Assembly (NCBI GenBank): GCA_017468435.1
Contig: JAFUIP010000015.1
Coordinates: forward strand, 124,001-188,000
Origin: Bacteroidales bacterium
GTDB lineage: Bacteria > Bacteroidota > Bacteroidia > Bacteroidales > UBA1402
Direction: 5' to 3'
Length of the DNA: 64,000 nt
Shown one piece after another: positions 15,473-25,208 of this stretch (positions are counted from its first letter, which is position 1; every line of letters begins with the position of its first letter). A model generated the notes under the pieces. It made no database searches and was not told where the DNA came from. It worked only from the letters and a program-made list of their open reading frames with translations. The position numbers and the translations under genes are program-made.

Positions 15473-17650
15473 ATGTCAAAATCAGACAACTTGGTTGAAA
15501 AACTAAAAGAGTATTTTGGATTCGACACCTTCAAAGGTAATCAGGAAGCCATCATCCGTAACGTATTGGACGGAAAAGACACTTTCGTATTGATGCCGAC
15601 CGGTGGCGGTAAATCTTTATGTTACCAGTTGCCGGCACTTATGATGGAAGGAACTGCCATCGTTATTTCTCCACTGATTGCCCTGATGAAGAATCAGGTA
15701 GATGCCATGCGCAATTTCAGCGAGGAAGACGGCATTGCTCATTTCATCAATTCTTCTTTGAACAAAGCATCTATCGATCAGGTGCGTAGTGACATTTTGA
15801 GCGGCAAGACAAAAATGCTTTATGTGGCGCCCGAGTCGCTCACCAAAGTGGAGAACATCGAATTTCTCCGCAACATCAAAATCTCGCTTTTCGCCGTGGA
15901 CGAAGCGCATTGTATTTCGGAATGGGGACACGATTTCCGTCCCGAGTACCGCCGTATCCGCCCGCTCATCAACGAGATTGGCCGCACGCCCATCATTGCC
16001 CTCACCGCCACCGCCACGCCCAAGGTTCAACACGACATTCAAAAGAATCTGGGCATGACCGATGCCACGGTTTTCAAATCGTCGTTCAACCGTTCGAACC
16101 TCTACTATGAAGTTCGTCCCAAAACCAACGACGTCGACAAGGATATTATCAAGTTCATCCGCGCGCACGAAGGCAAATCGGGCATCATCTACTGTCTGAG
16201 CAGAAAGAAGGTGGAACAATTGGCCGAAACGCTCTGTGTGAATGGAATAAAAGCGCTGCCCTATCATGCGGGAATGGACCCTGCCACGCGTTCGCAGAAC
16301 CAGGACGACTTCCTCATGGAAAGAGTGGATGTCATTGTGGCCACCATCGCTTTCGGTATGGGTATAGACAAATCGGATGTGCGCTATGTTATTCATTATG
16401 ACATTCCCAAGAGTCTGGAAGGCTATTATCAGGAAACCGGACGTGCCGGACGCGACGATGGCGAAGGTATTTGTTTAGCTTTCTATACGAATAAAGATTT
16501 AGAGAAATTAGAAAAGTTTATGCAAGGCAAGCCCGTGGCTGAGCAAGAAATCGGCAAGGAACTTTTGCTGGAAACCGCTGCTTATGCCGAATCGGCCGAT
16601 TGCCGCCGCAAATTGCTGCTGCATTATTTCGGAGAGACTTATCAGCAAGACAATTGCGGTAATTGTGACAATTGTTTAAATCCTAAGAAAAAAGTGGATG
16701 CTACAGAGTTGTTGACTACGGTTATTGAAACTATCGCTGCAGTCAAAGAAAAATTCAAGACAGACCATATTATTGATATTTTGGTCGGAAAAACAACGGC
16801 TGACGTGGAATCGTATCAGCACGATGAATTGGATACCTTCGGTTCTTGCAAAGATGACGGCGAGGAAGTTTTGAACAATGTTATCCGTAAAGCACTTATC
16901 GAAGGTTATTTGGATAAGGAAATCGAAAACTACGGCGTACTGAAGATTACGGCTGCAGGCAAAGCTTTCCTTAAGAAACCCAAGGCTTTCCAAATTGTCA
17001 TGAAAGACGAAATGGATGGCGATGACGAAGAAATACAAATGGCAAGCGGAGGCACCAGCGCCGTGGATCCGGCCATGTTCTCTATGCTAAAGAACCTGCG
17101 CAAGCAGATTGCCAAGCAGATGAACCTGCCGCCCTACGTCATTTTCCAGGATCCTTCTTTGGAAGCCATGGCCACCACCTACCCCATCACCATCGAGGAA
17201 TTGCAGAACATTCCCGGCGTGGGACAAGGCAAGGCCAAACGTTACGGAGACGAATTCATCGCCCTAATCAAGCGCCATGTGGAAGAAAACGAAATTGAAC
17301 GTCCGGAAGATTTGCGCGTGCGCACCGTGGCCAACAAGTCGAAGGTGAAGATTTCCATCATCCAAGCCATAGACCGCAAGGTGGCGCTCGACGATTTGGC
17401 TCATTCCAAGGGAATGTCTTTCGGAGAATTGCTCGACGAGATCGAAGCCATCGTTTATTCCGGCACCAAAATCAATATCACCTACTTCCTGGAAGAAGTC
17501 ATAGACGAAGACAAAATCTACGACTTGCTCGAGTACTTCAAGGAATCGGATAGCGACAGCGTCGATGATGCCATGGAAGAAATGGGAGATTGCACGGAAG
17601 AAGAAGTTCGCTTGGTCCGCATTAAATTTTTATCAGAATTCGGAAATTAA
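15473..17650 (+). CDS. recQ: ATP-dependent DNA helicase RecQ
   Basis: A 725-residue 3'-5' helicase used in recombination and repair of stalled forks. Walker A is MPTGGGKS (Lys47), motif II is DEAH (residues 143-146), and motif VI is QETGRAGRDD. The RecQ zinc site is present as the C..CGNCDNC cluster (about residues 378-406), followed by a winged-helix region. An HRDC domain lies near residues 530-610 (YPITIEELQNIPGVGQGKAKRYG). The C-terminal extension of about 110 residues makes it longer than E. coli RecQ and matches the form seen in Bacteroidales. guaB follows after 24 bases. Confidence 0.95.
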   Translation: MSKSDNLVEKLKEYFGFDTFKGNQEAIIRNVLDGKDTFVLMPTGGGKSLCYQLPALMMEGTAIVISPLIALMKNQVDAMRNFSEEDGIAHFINSSLNKASIDQVRSDILSGKTKMLYVAPESLTKVENIEFLRNIKISLFAVDEAHCISEWGHDFRPEYRRIRPLINEIGRTPIIALTATATPKVQHDIQKNLGMTDATVFKSSFNRSNLYYEVRPKTNDVDKDIIKFIRAHEGKSGIIYCLSRKKVEQLAETLCVNGIKALPYHAGMDPATRSQNQDDFLMERVDVIVATIAFGMGIDKSDVRYVIHYDIPKSLEGYYQETGRAGRDDGEGICLAFYTNKDLEKLEKFMQGKPVAEQEIGKELLLETAAYAESADCRRKLLLHYFGETYQQDNCGNCDNCLNPKKKVDATELLTTVIETIAAVKEKFKTDHIIDILVGKTTADVESYQHDELDTFGSCKDDGEEVLNNVIRKALIEGYLDKEIENYGVLKITAAGKAFLKKPKAFQIVMKDEMDGDDEEIQMASGGTSAVDPAMFSMLKNLRKQIAKQMNLPPYVIFQDPSLEAMATTYPITIEELQNIPGVGQGKAKRYGDEFIALIKRHVEENEIERPEDLRVRTVANKSKVKISIIQAIDRKVALDDLAHSKGMSFGELLDEIEAIVYSGTKINITYFLEEVIDEDKIYDLLEYFKESDSDSVDDAMEEMGDCTEEEVRLVRIKFLSEFGN

Positions 17651-17653
17651 TAA

Positions 17654-19153
<1,500 letters not shown>

Positions 19154-19183
19154 GATTTAAAAACAACGAACAACACATTGACT

Positions 19184-21076
19184 ATGAAAAGATTACTATT
19201 GTTATCCAGCCTATTTTGCTTTGCTACACTTTTTGCCCAGGATCCCGTGGTGATGAACATCAACGGAGAAGATGTCAAATTGTCTGAATTCGAATACATT
19301 TGGAACAAGAACAACAGCAATCAGGTGGCCGACAGCAACTCGCTGGAAGAGTATGTGGATATGTTTGTCACTTTCAAGCTGAAAGTGGCTGCCGGAAAAG
19401 AAGCCGGGCTGGATACATTAGCATCTTTCAAGAACGAATTGGCAGGCTACAGAAACCAACTCACGCCCCAATATCTGAGATCGGAAGCGACGGAAAAGGC
19501 CTTGCAGGAAGAATGTTATCAACTGATGCAGACTTACCTTGAACTGAGCCATATCCTTATCGCGGAAAATGATGATAACTCGGCACTTCAGACGGCAGAG
19601 AATATTCTGCAACGCATAGAAAAGGGAGAAAGTTTCGAAGCCTTGGCCAAGGAGTTTTCTAAAGACAATAGCCGCAACAATGGCGGATACCTGGGTACCA
19701 CTTTGGCATCGCGCTACATTTATCCTTTTGCCAAAGCTGCCATGCAGTTGGAAAACGGAGAAATCAGCCAGCCGGTGAAAACCCAGTTCGGCTATCACAT
19801 CATCAAGATGCACAACAAGAGAGCGGCCATCGGTCAGTACGAATCGGGACATATTCTGAAGACCTTGGCGCCCAATGCCACCGACGATGAGAGAGCCAAA
19901 GCCAAGGAAGAAATCTTCGACATTTATCGCGAAATAAAAGCGGGCCGCACTTTCGAAGACATGGCCAACGGACACCACAACGACGACCGCTATGTAGTGG
20001 GCAACAACGGACGTTATCCTTTGCTGCGTGGAGGTTCGCTTCCCATCGAGTACGAAGATGCTTTGCTCACTTTGAAGGATGGCGAATATTCAAGACCTTT
20101 CGAGTCGAAATACGGATGGCACATGGTGAAGCGTTACGGTATCAGCGAGTTTCCTGCCATGGAAAGCCTGATGCAGGAAATCAACCAGATGCTGTACCGA
20201 GACGAACGTCGTGAAATGCCTGCTTATGCTTTCAGCGAACAACTGAAAAAAGAATACAACTATCAGGAAGACAGCCACGCGCTGCAGTTGCTGAAGATCA
20301 CCTTGGGCGAACGTGACAAATTCGACGAAGCCACCAAGCGCGTCTTGAACAAATTTCCCGACATCGCCAGCTTTGCCGACCAGAAACTGAGTGCTGCCGA
20401 ATTCATCGAGTTCCTCAACAGCCGCAAAGAGCTTGCCAACGATATTGACAAGGCTTGGAATCAGTTCGTTCACAAATCGCTGATTGCCTACGAAGACAAA
20501 CAATTGGAAAGCAAGTATCCGGCCTTTGGACACCTGATGCAAGAATATCACGACGGCATCCTCTTGTTCGAAATCAGCAACCGCGAAGTGTGGAACAAGG
20601 CATCGACCGACACCGTAGGTCTGGAAAAGTTCTTCAAGAGTCATAAGAAAGATTTCCGCTGGGAACAGCCTCGCTTCTCGGGCGTATTGGTAGGTTGCCA
20701 CGAAGAAAGCATGGTGAAGGAGGTAAAGAAGTTGGCCAAGTCGCTGCCCATCGATTCTATCGCGCCGGTATTGCTCCGCACCTACAACAACGACAGCACC
20801 TACAACGTGCGCGTGGACAAGGGTGTTTTCTTTAAAGGTGGCAGCAATCCCATGGTAAACAAAGTGGTATTCAACGAGGGAGATTGGACACCCAGCGGAC
20901 ATTATCCTTACTTCTTCTACGTGGGCAAGATCCAGAAGCAGCCCAAGACCGTGGACGATGTTCGCGGACAGGCCACAGCAAAATACCAAGATTATTTGGA
21001 AGCCACCTGGGTTGCCGCTTTGAAGGAAAAATATCCAGTGAAGATTTACCAAGAAGTGATTGACACACTGAAATAA
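19184..21076 (+). CDS. Periplasmic peptidyl-prolyl isomerase with two parvulin domains
   Basis: A 630-residue exported protein with a cleavable signal peptide (MKRLLLLSSLFCFATLFAQ). It has two PpiC/parvulin-type domains. The first (about residues 118-212) has ELSHILIAE, the NGGYLG segment and QFGYHIIKM. The second (about residues 220-320) has ESGHILKTL and KYGWHMVKRYG. A long C-terminal region of unknown fold follows. It should assist folding of outer-membrane proteins, as a SurA/PpiD-like foldase. The ATG at 19184 is preferred to an in-frame TTG two codons earlier. It is first of three related genes. Confidence 0.88.
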   Translation: MKRLLLLSSLFCFATLFAQDPVVMNINGEDVKLSEFEYIWNKNNSNQVADSNSLEEYVDMFVTFKLKVAAGKEAGLDTLASFKNELAGYRNQLTPQYLRSEATEKALQEECYQLMQTYLELSHILIAENDDNSALQTAENILQRIEKGESFEALAKEFSKDNSRNNGGYLGTTLASRYIYPFAKAAMQLENGEISQPVKTQFGYHIIKMHNKRAAIGQYESGHILKTLAPNATDDERAKAKEEIFDIYREIKAGRTFEDMANGHHNDDRYVVGNNGRYPLLRGGSLPIEYEDALLTLKDGEYSRPFESKYGWHMVKRYGISEFPAMESLMQEINQMLYRDERREMPAYAFSEQLKKEYNYQEDSHALQLLKITLGERDKFDEATKRVLNKFPDIASFADQKLSAAEFIEFLNSRKELANDIDKAWNQFVHKSLIAYEDKQLESKYPAFGHLMQEYHDGILLFEISNREVWNKASTDTVGLEKFFKSHKKDFRWEQPRFSGVLVGCHEESMVKEVKKLAKSLPIDSIAPVLLRTYNNDSTYNVRVDKGVFFKGGSNPMVNKVVFNEGDWTPSGHYPYFFYVGKIQKQPKTVDDVRGQATAKYQDYLEATWVAALKEKYPVKIYQEVIDTLK

Positions 21077-21087
21077 ACGTTTTTGAG

Positions 21088-21942
21088 ATGAAGGCTTTAT
21101 TGTGCTTGATTTTGATTTCCATCCCCATGTTCTTGCAAGAATGTCGGGGCGTAAAGAAGGATAGCGACCGCACGCCCGTGGTGGCCACCTCTCAGCATGT
21201 GTTGTATCTCGATGAAATTCAAGCCGCTATTCCTACGCATCTCGACCAAGAAGACAGTGTAAAAGCCGCTCAGTCTTATATCGACAATTGGGTGAAGGAA
21301 ACTTTGGTGTATGAAGCCGCGCAAGAGAATCTGGCCGAAAGTCCGGAAATCAGGAAGATGGTGGAAGACTACCACAAATCGCTGATGATTTACGAATACC
21401 AGGAACAGGTCTTGCTCGAAAAACTGAAAACCGAAGTGAGCGACGAGGAAATTGCACAGTACTACGAAAAGAATGCCCATCGTTTCCTTTCGTCTCAGCA
21501 TTTGGTGAAAGGCATTTTCATCAAGCTTCCTGCTCATTCGAGCAGCACGAAAACCATCAAGAGCCTCTATCGGAAGACCGACGAAGCCTCTATCGAAAAG
21601 CTCGACCTCAGTTGTTTGCAAAATGCCGAAATCTACGAAGTATTCCGCAGCGAATGGATGACGCTCGACGATGTGATGGATTATATTCCTTACAACATGA
21701 ACGACCAAGCCAAGTTCTTGAAAACCAAGGATTATCTCGAAGTGGAAGACGAGAATTACGCTTACTTGCTGAAAATCGACGAGTATATCCTGGCGGGCAA
21801 TCCGGAGCCTTTGGAATTTGTCAGCAATCGCATCAAGAATATCATTATCAATAGTCATAAAACGGCCTTTCTCCGTCAATTGGAAGAAGAAATGAAGCGT
21901 GAAGCCGAGCTGAAAGGTCAAATAACGTATTATCAAGAATGA
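21088..21942 (+). CDS. SurA-like lipoprotein lacking a clear PPIase domain
   Basis: A 284-residue exported protein. Its N-terminus ends in LQEC, a weak lipobox with Cys19. The body resembles the chaperone part of SurA/PpiD: helix-rich, with DNWVKETLVYEAAQENL and a YYEKNAHRF segment that in relatives leads into the parvulin domain. The NGG...G and FGYHI signatures of the catalytic domain are not seen, so it is more likely a chaperone than an isomerase. It sits between two parvulin proteins and overlaps surA by 4 bases (ATGA). A joint role in outer-membrane protein biogenesis is inferred. Confidence 0.75.
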   Translation: MKALLCLILISIPMFLQECRGVKKDSDRTPVVATSQHVLYLDEIQAAIPTHLDQEDSVKAAQSYIDNWVKETLVYEAAQENLAESPEIRKMVEDYHKSLMIYEYQEQVLLEKLKTEVSDEEIAQYYEKNAHRFLSSQHLVKGIFIKLPAHSSSTKTIKSLYRKTDEASIEKLDLSCLQNAEIYEVFRSEWMTLDDVMDYIPYNMNDQAKFLKTKDYLEVEDENYAYLLKIDEYILAGNPEPLEFVSNRIKNIIINSHKTAFLRQLEEEMKREAELKGQITYYQE

Positions 21943-23291
21943 AGAAATTTATCTTACAACTTGTCATCATCGTAGCTGCCAACCTGGCCCTGCAAGCGCA
22001 GAACAACATCATCGACGAGGTGGTGTGGGTGGTGGGCGATGAAGCTATCCTTAAATCGGATGTGGAATCACAGCGCCTCCAGGCCTTGTACCAAGGCCAG
22101 AAATTCAATGGCGACCCTTACTGCGTTATCCCTGAACAAATTGCCGTGCAGAAACTTTTCCTGCATCAGGCCGAGCTGGACAGTATCATCGTCACCGACA
22201 ACGACATTATCTCGACGGTTGACAGACAAATCAATTACATGATTGCCCAGCTGGGTTCTAAGGAAAAATTGGAAGAGTATTTCGGCAAACCTCTCTCTAA
22301 GATTCGCGAAGAACAACGCGAAATTGCCCGCGAAGAAAGAACCATCGACATGATGAAAGAATCTCTGCTGGAAAACGTAACGGTGACGCCGGCCGAAGTG
22401 CGCGCTTATTTCAAGAACGTTCCTTCCGACAGCATGGTGATGATTCCTGCCGAAGTGGAAGTGGAGCTCATTACCATCGAACCCGAATACGATCCGCAGG
22501 AAATCGAAGAGATCAAATCGCGACTGAGAGAATATACCGACCGCGTACACAAGGGCGAACGTTTTTCTACTTTGGCAGTGCTTTATTCGGAATGCGCCTC
22601 GGCCAAGGATGGTGGCGAATTGGGCTTCAAAGGTAAAGGCGAGTATGTGCCCGAATTTGCCAATGTGGCTTTCAACCTGACCGATCCGACGAAGGTTTCC
22701 CGCATCGTGGAAACGCAGTTCGGTTTCCATATCATTCAGCTTATCGAAAAACGTGGCGACCGTATCAACTGCCGTCATATCTTGCTGCGTCCGCATATTT
22801 CGGCCACGGAAAAGAATAAGGCCATGCTTCGCTTGGACAGCATTGCCGACGCCATCCGCAACGACAAAGTCAGCTTCAAGAATGCCACTCGCTTGTATTC
22901 GCAAGACAAAGACACGCGTAACAACGGCGGTTTGCTTATCAATCCTTACACCGGCACTTCTCGTTTTCAGATGGAGCAATTGCCTCAGGAAATAGGAAAA
23001 TTGGTGTACAACATGAATGTGGGCGAAATTTCTGAACCCTTCACCATGGTGGATACCCGCGAGAACCGCAACCGTGAAATCTGTGCCATCGTGCGCGTCA
23101 AGAGCAAGACCAAGGCGCATCCGGCCTCGGTAACGGAAGATTTCATACAGCTGAAAGACATTGTATTACAACACAAAAAAGAAAAAATCATCGAAGACTG
23201 GATACGAGAAAAACAACAGGAAATCTACGTGCGTATCAACGAAAATTGGCGTAGCTGTGAGTTTATGTATCCGGGTTGGATTAAACAATAA
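21939..23291 (+). CDS. surA: SurA-like periplasmic peptidyl-prolyl isomerase
   Basis: A 450-residue exported foldase with signal peptide (cleavage after ALQAQ) and the SurA N-terminal opening IIDEVVWVVGDEAILKSDVE. Two parvulin-like domains follow: residues about 170-270 with AKDGGELGFKGKG and QFGFHIIQLIEKRG, and about 278-375 with NCRHILLRP and NNGGLLINP. It should act as a chaperone for beta-barrel proteins in the periplasm. It overlaps the preceding lipoprotein gene by 4 bases and is followed 2 bases later by the OstA-like gene, fitting an outer-membrane assembly operon. Confidence 0.9.
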   Translation: MKKFILQLVIIVAANLALQAQNNIIDEVVWVVGDEAILKSDVESQRLQALYQGQKFNGDPYCVIPEQIAVQKLFLHQAELDSIIVTDNDIISTVDRQINYMIAQLGSKEKLEEYFGKPLSKIREEQREIAREERTIDMMKESLLENVTVTPAEVRAYFKNVPSDSMVMIPAEVEVELITIEPEYDPQEIEEIKSRLREYTDRVHKGERFSTLAVLYSECASAKDGGELGFKGKGEYVPEFANVAFNLTDPTKVSRIVETQFGFHIIQLIEKRGDRINCRHILLRPHISATEKNKAMLRLDSIADAIRNDKVSFKNATRLYSQDKDTRNNGGLLINPYTGTSRFQMEQLPQEIGKLVYNMNVGEISEPFTMVDTRENRNREICAIVRVKSKTKAHPASVTEDFIQLKDIVLQHKKEKIIEDWIREKQQEIYVRINENWRSCEFMYPGWIKQ

Positions 23292-23293
23292 GC

Positions 23294-24880
23294 ATGCGTC
23301 ATCGTCTCATTGTCCTACTTTGCTGTCTGAGCGGATTGTTTGCGCAAGCTCAGGACTTGATTTACCTTGAACATGCCAACACTTTGGTTTTCGACGAAGA
23401 CGTCAACAAAGATTACCAGAAGTTGATTGGCGATGTCCGCTTCCGTCATGACAGTGCGTGGTTGTATTGTGACACAGCGCATTTCTTTCGCGAAAGCAAC
23501 TCGCTATATGCCTACGGACATGTTCACATGACGCAAGGCGATACGCTCACCTTAGACGGAAAAACGCTTTATTACGACGGCAACAGAAAACTGGCCATGC
23601 TGCGCACCAATGTGGTCATGACCAACAAGGATGTCAATCTTTATACCGACAACCTCAACTACGACCGCGCCGCCAACGTGGGTTATTTCTTTCAAGGAGG
23701 AAAAATCGTCGATCCGACCAACACGCTGGCATCAAGCTACGGAAGCTACAATCCTGCCATTGACAAGGCTTTCTTCAAAGACAGTGTCACCTTGACGCAT
23801 CCCGATTTCGTGATGTACACCGACACACTCAATTACAACACCGAAACCCGCACGGCCTCCATTGTTTCGCACACCCGCATCGTGGGCGACAGCGCAGTGG
23901 TTCACGCCTTCCGCGGCTGGTACAACACCAATTCGGGTGAAAGCGAACTCTACGACCGATCGTACGTGCTGAGCACACCTTACTACATGATTGGCGACAC
24001 GGTCAGCTACGACCAAAGCCGCGACAAGGGCTGGGCACGAAGCCATGTGCAATTGATGGACTCATCCAAGGCCATGATGCTCACCTCTGATTACGCCTAC
24101 TACGACAAGGCTTCCGAAACCTCCTTCCTGACGGGAAAAGCCCTGCTCAAAGAGTTTTCACAAGAAGGCGACACCCTATACCTGCACGCCGACACGCTGA
24201 TGATGCGCAAGGATTCCATCTACGACAATTTCCTGGCCTATCACCACGTGCGCATTTACCGCAGCGACTTGCAAGCCGTTTGCGACTCCATGTTCTACTC
24301 GAGCCGGGACTCCATTCTCGACATCAACGGACAGCCTATTATATGGTCTGACAATCAGCAAGTAAGAGGCAATCACATGAAGCTTTTCCTCATCAACAAT
24401 ACGGTAGATCATCTGCATGTGGAGCGCAATGCTTCGGTCGTTTCGCAAGAGCCGAGCGACACCTCCTACTACAACCAGTCTTCGGGCGACGATTTGAAGG
24501 CATACTTTTTGAATAACAAGGTGAACCGTGTGACCATCGAGGGCAACGCACGCTCCATTTACATTCCTCACAACGAGGACGACGAAATGATTGGCATGGT
24601 CAGCTTGGAGCAAGGCGACATAGAAATGTTCATGGACAGCACGGGGCAGATGTCGAGCATCAAGGTGGCACCGCAGCCCAAGGGCAGATTCTTCCCATTG
24701 AGTTTGGTAAAGCCTGAGGATAAACACATTCCGCTCTTTTCTTGGCCCATAGAGCTTCGTCCCACGGGGCCGGAAGATGTGTTCCGCCGTACCGACTTGA
24801 AAGACGATCGTTTCGAAGAAACGCGCAAGAAAGGCAGCACCGTGAAACGATCGAACAGAAACAGACGAACAAACAGATAA
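23294..24880 (+). CDS. OstA/LptA-like organic solvent tolerance protein
   Basis: A 528-residue exported protein with signal peptide (to about residue 19, LFAQAQ). The body is a series of beta-rich OstA_N/LptA-type repeats marked by YCDTAHFF, YAYGHVHMTQGDTLTLDGKTLYY and the like. In the LPS transport pathway LptA and the N-terminal part of LptD form the periplasmic bridge for lipopolysaccharide. This protein has the repeats but no obvious C-terminal barrel, so it resembles an extended LptA rather than LptD. The C-terminus is strongly basic (KKGSTVKRSNRNRRTNR). It is in an operon with surA. Confidence 0.82.
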   Translation: MRHRLIVLLCCLSGLFAQAQDLIYLEHANTLVFDEDVNKDYQKLIGDVRFRHDSAWLYCDTAHFFRESNSLYAYGHVHMTQGDTLTLDGKTLYYDGNRKLAMLRTNVVMTNKDVNLYTDNLNYDRAANVGYFFQGGKIVDPTNTLASSYGSYNPAIDKAFFKDSVTLTHPDFVMYTDTLNYNTETRTASIVSHTRIVGDSAVVHAFRGWYNTNSGESELYDRSYVLSTPYYMIGDTVSYDQSRDKGWARSHVQLMDSSKAMMLTSDYAYYDKASETSFLTGKALLKEFSQEGDTLYLHADTLMMRKDSIYDNFLAYHHVRIYRSDLQAVCDSMFYSSRDSILDINGQPIIWSDNQQVRGNHMKLFLINNTVDHLHVERNASVVSQEPSDTSYYNQSSGDDLKAYFLNNKVNRVTIEGNARSIYIPHNEDDEMIGMVSLEQGDIEMFMDSTGQMSSIKVAPQPKGRFFPLSLVKPEDKHIPLFSWPIELRPTGPEDVFRRTDLKDDRFEETRKKGSTVKRSNRNRRTNR

Positions 24881-24890
24881 ACATATAGTT

Positions 24891-25202
24891 ATGAGCTTCC
24901 TTTTCCCCATTTTGAAACAGCCGAGGGCCAGACAATTCAATCATCAGCCCATCTATTACGACAAACAGAAAGAAGAACGAGAACAACGTTACGAACGCAT
25001 CAGAAAAGAAATGAATATGCAAGCCGAAAACGAAGATAAGAACGTCCGTCAAGATTTTGAAAAGGACATTCGCGGCAGTTTCCGCAAGAACGTTCCCGGC
25101 GGAACCAAAATTGATCAAGCCAGAAAAATCAGCAACATCGTCAGCATTGTCTGCGTGGTGCTTCTGATTGCTTTGCTTATTGCTTACGCCTTAATTTCGT
25201 AA
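24891..25202 (+). CDS. Small conserved-type membrane protein, unknown function
   Basis: A 103-residue protein with a charged, probably helical N-terminal two thirds rich in Glu, Arg and Lys (about residues 20-70) and one C-terminal membrane segment (about residues 80-101). It is predicted to be tail-anchored with the bulk in the cytoplasm. It starts 10 bases after the OstA-like gene and ends 6 bases before mutL. I recognise no domain. Its place suggests co-expression with envelope and repair genes, nothing more. Confidence 0.75.
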   Translation: MSFLFPILKQPRARQFNHQPIYYDKQKEEREQRYERIRKEMNMQAENEDKNVRQDFEKDIRGSFRKNVPGGTKIDQARKISNIVSIVCVVLLIALLIAYALIS

Positions 25203-25208
25203 TGGAAG

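Noticed and set aside
22068..23120. 350-codon open frame antisense to surA
   Set aside because: Shadow of a well-supported gene; the translated sequence has no family features.
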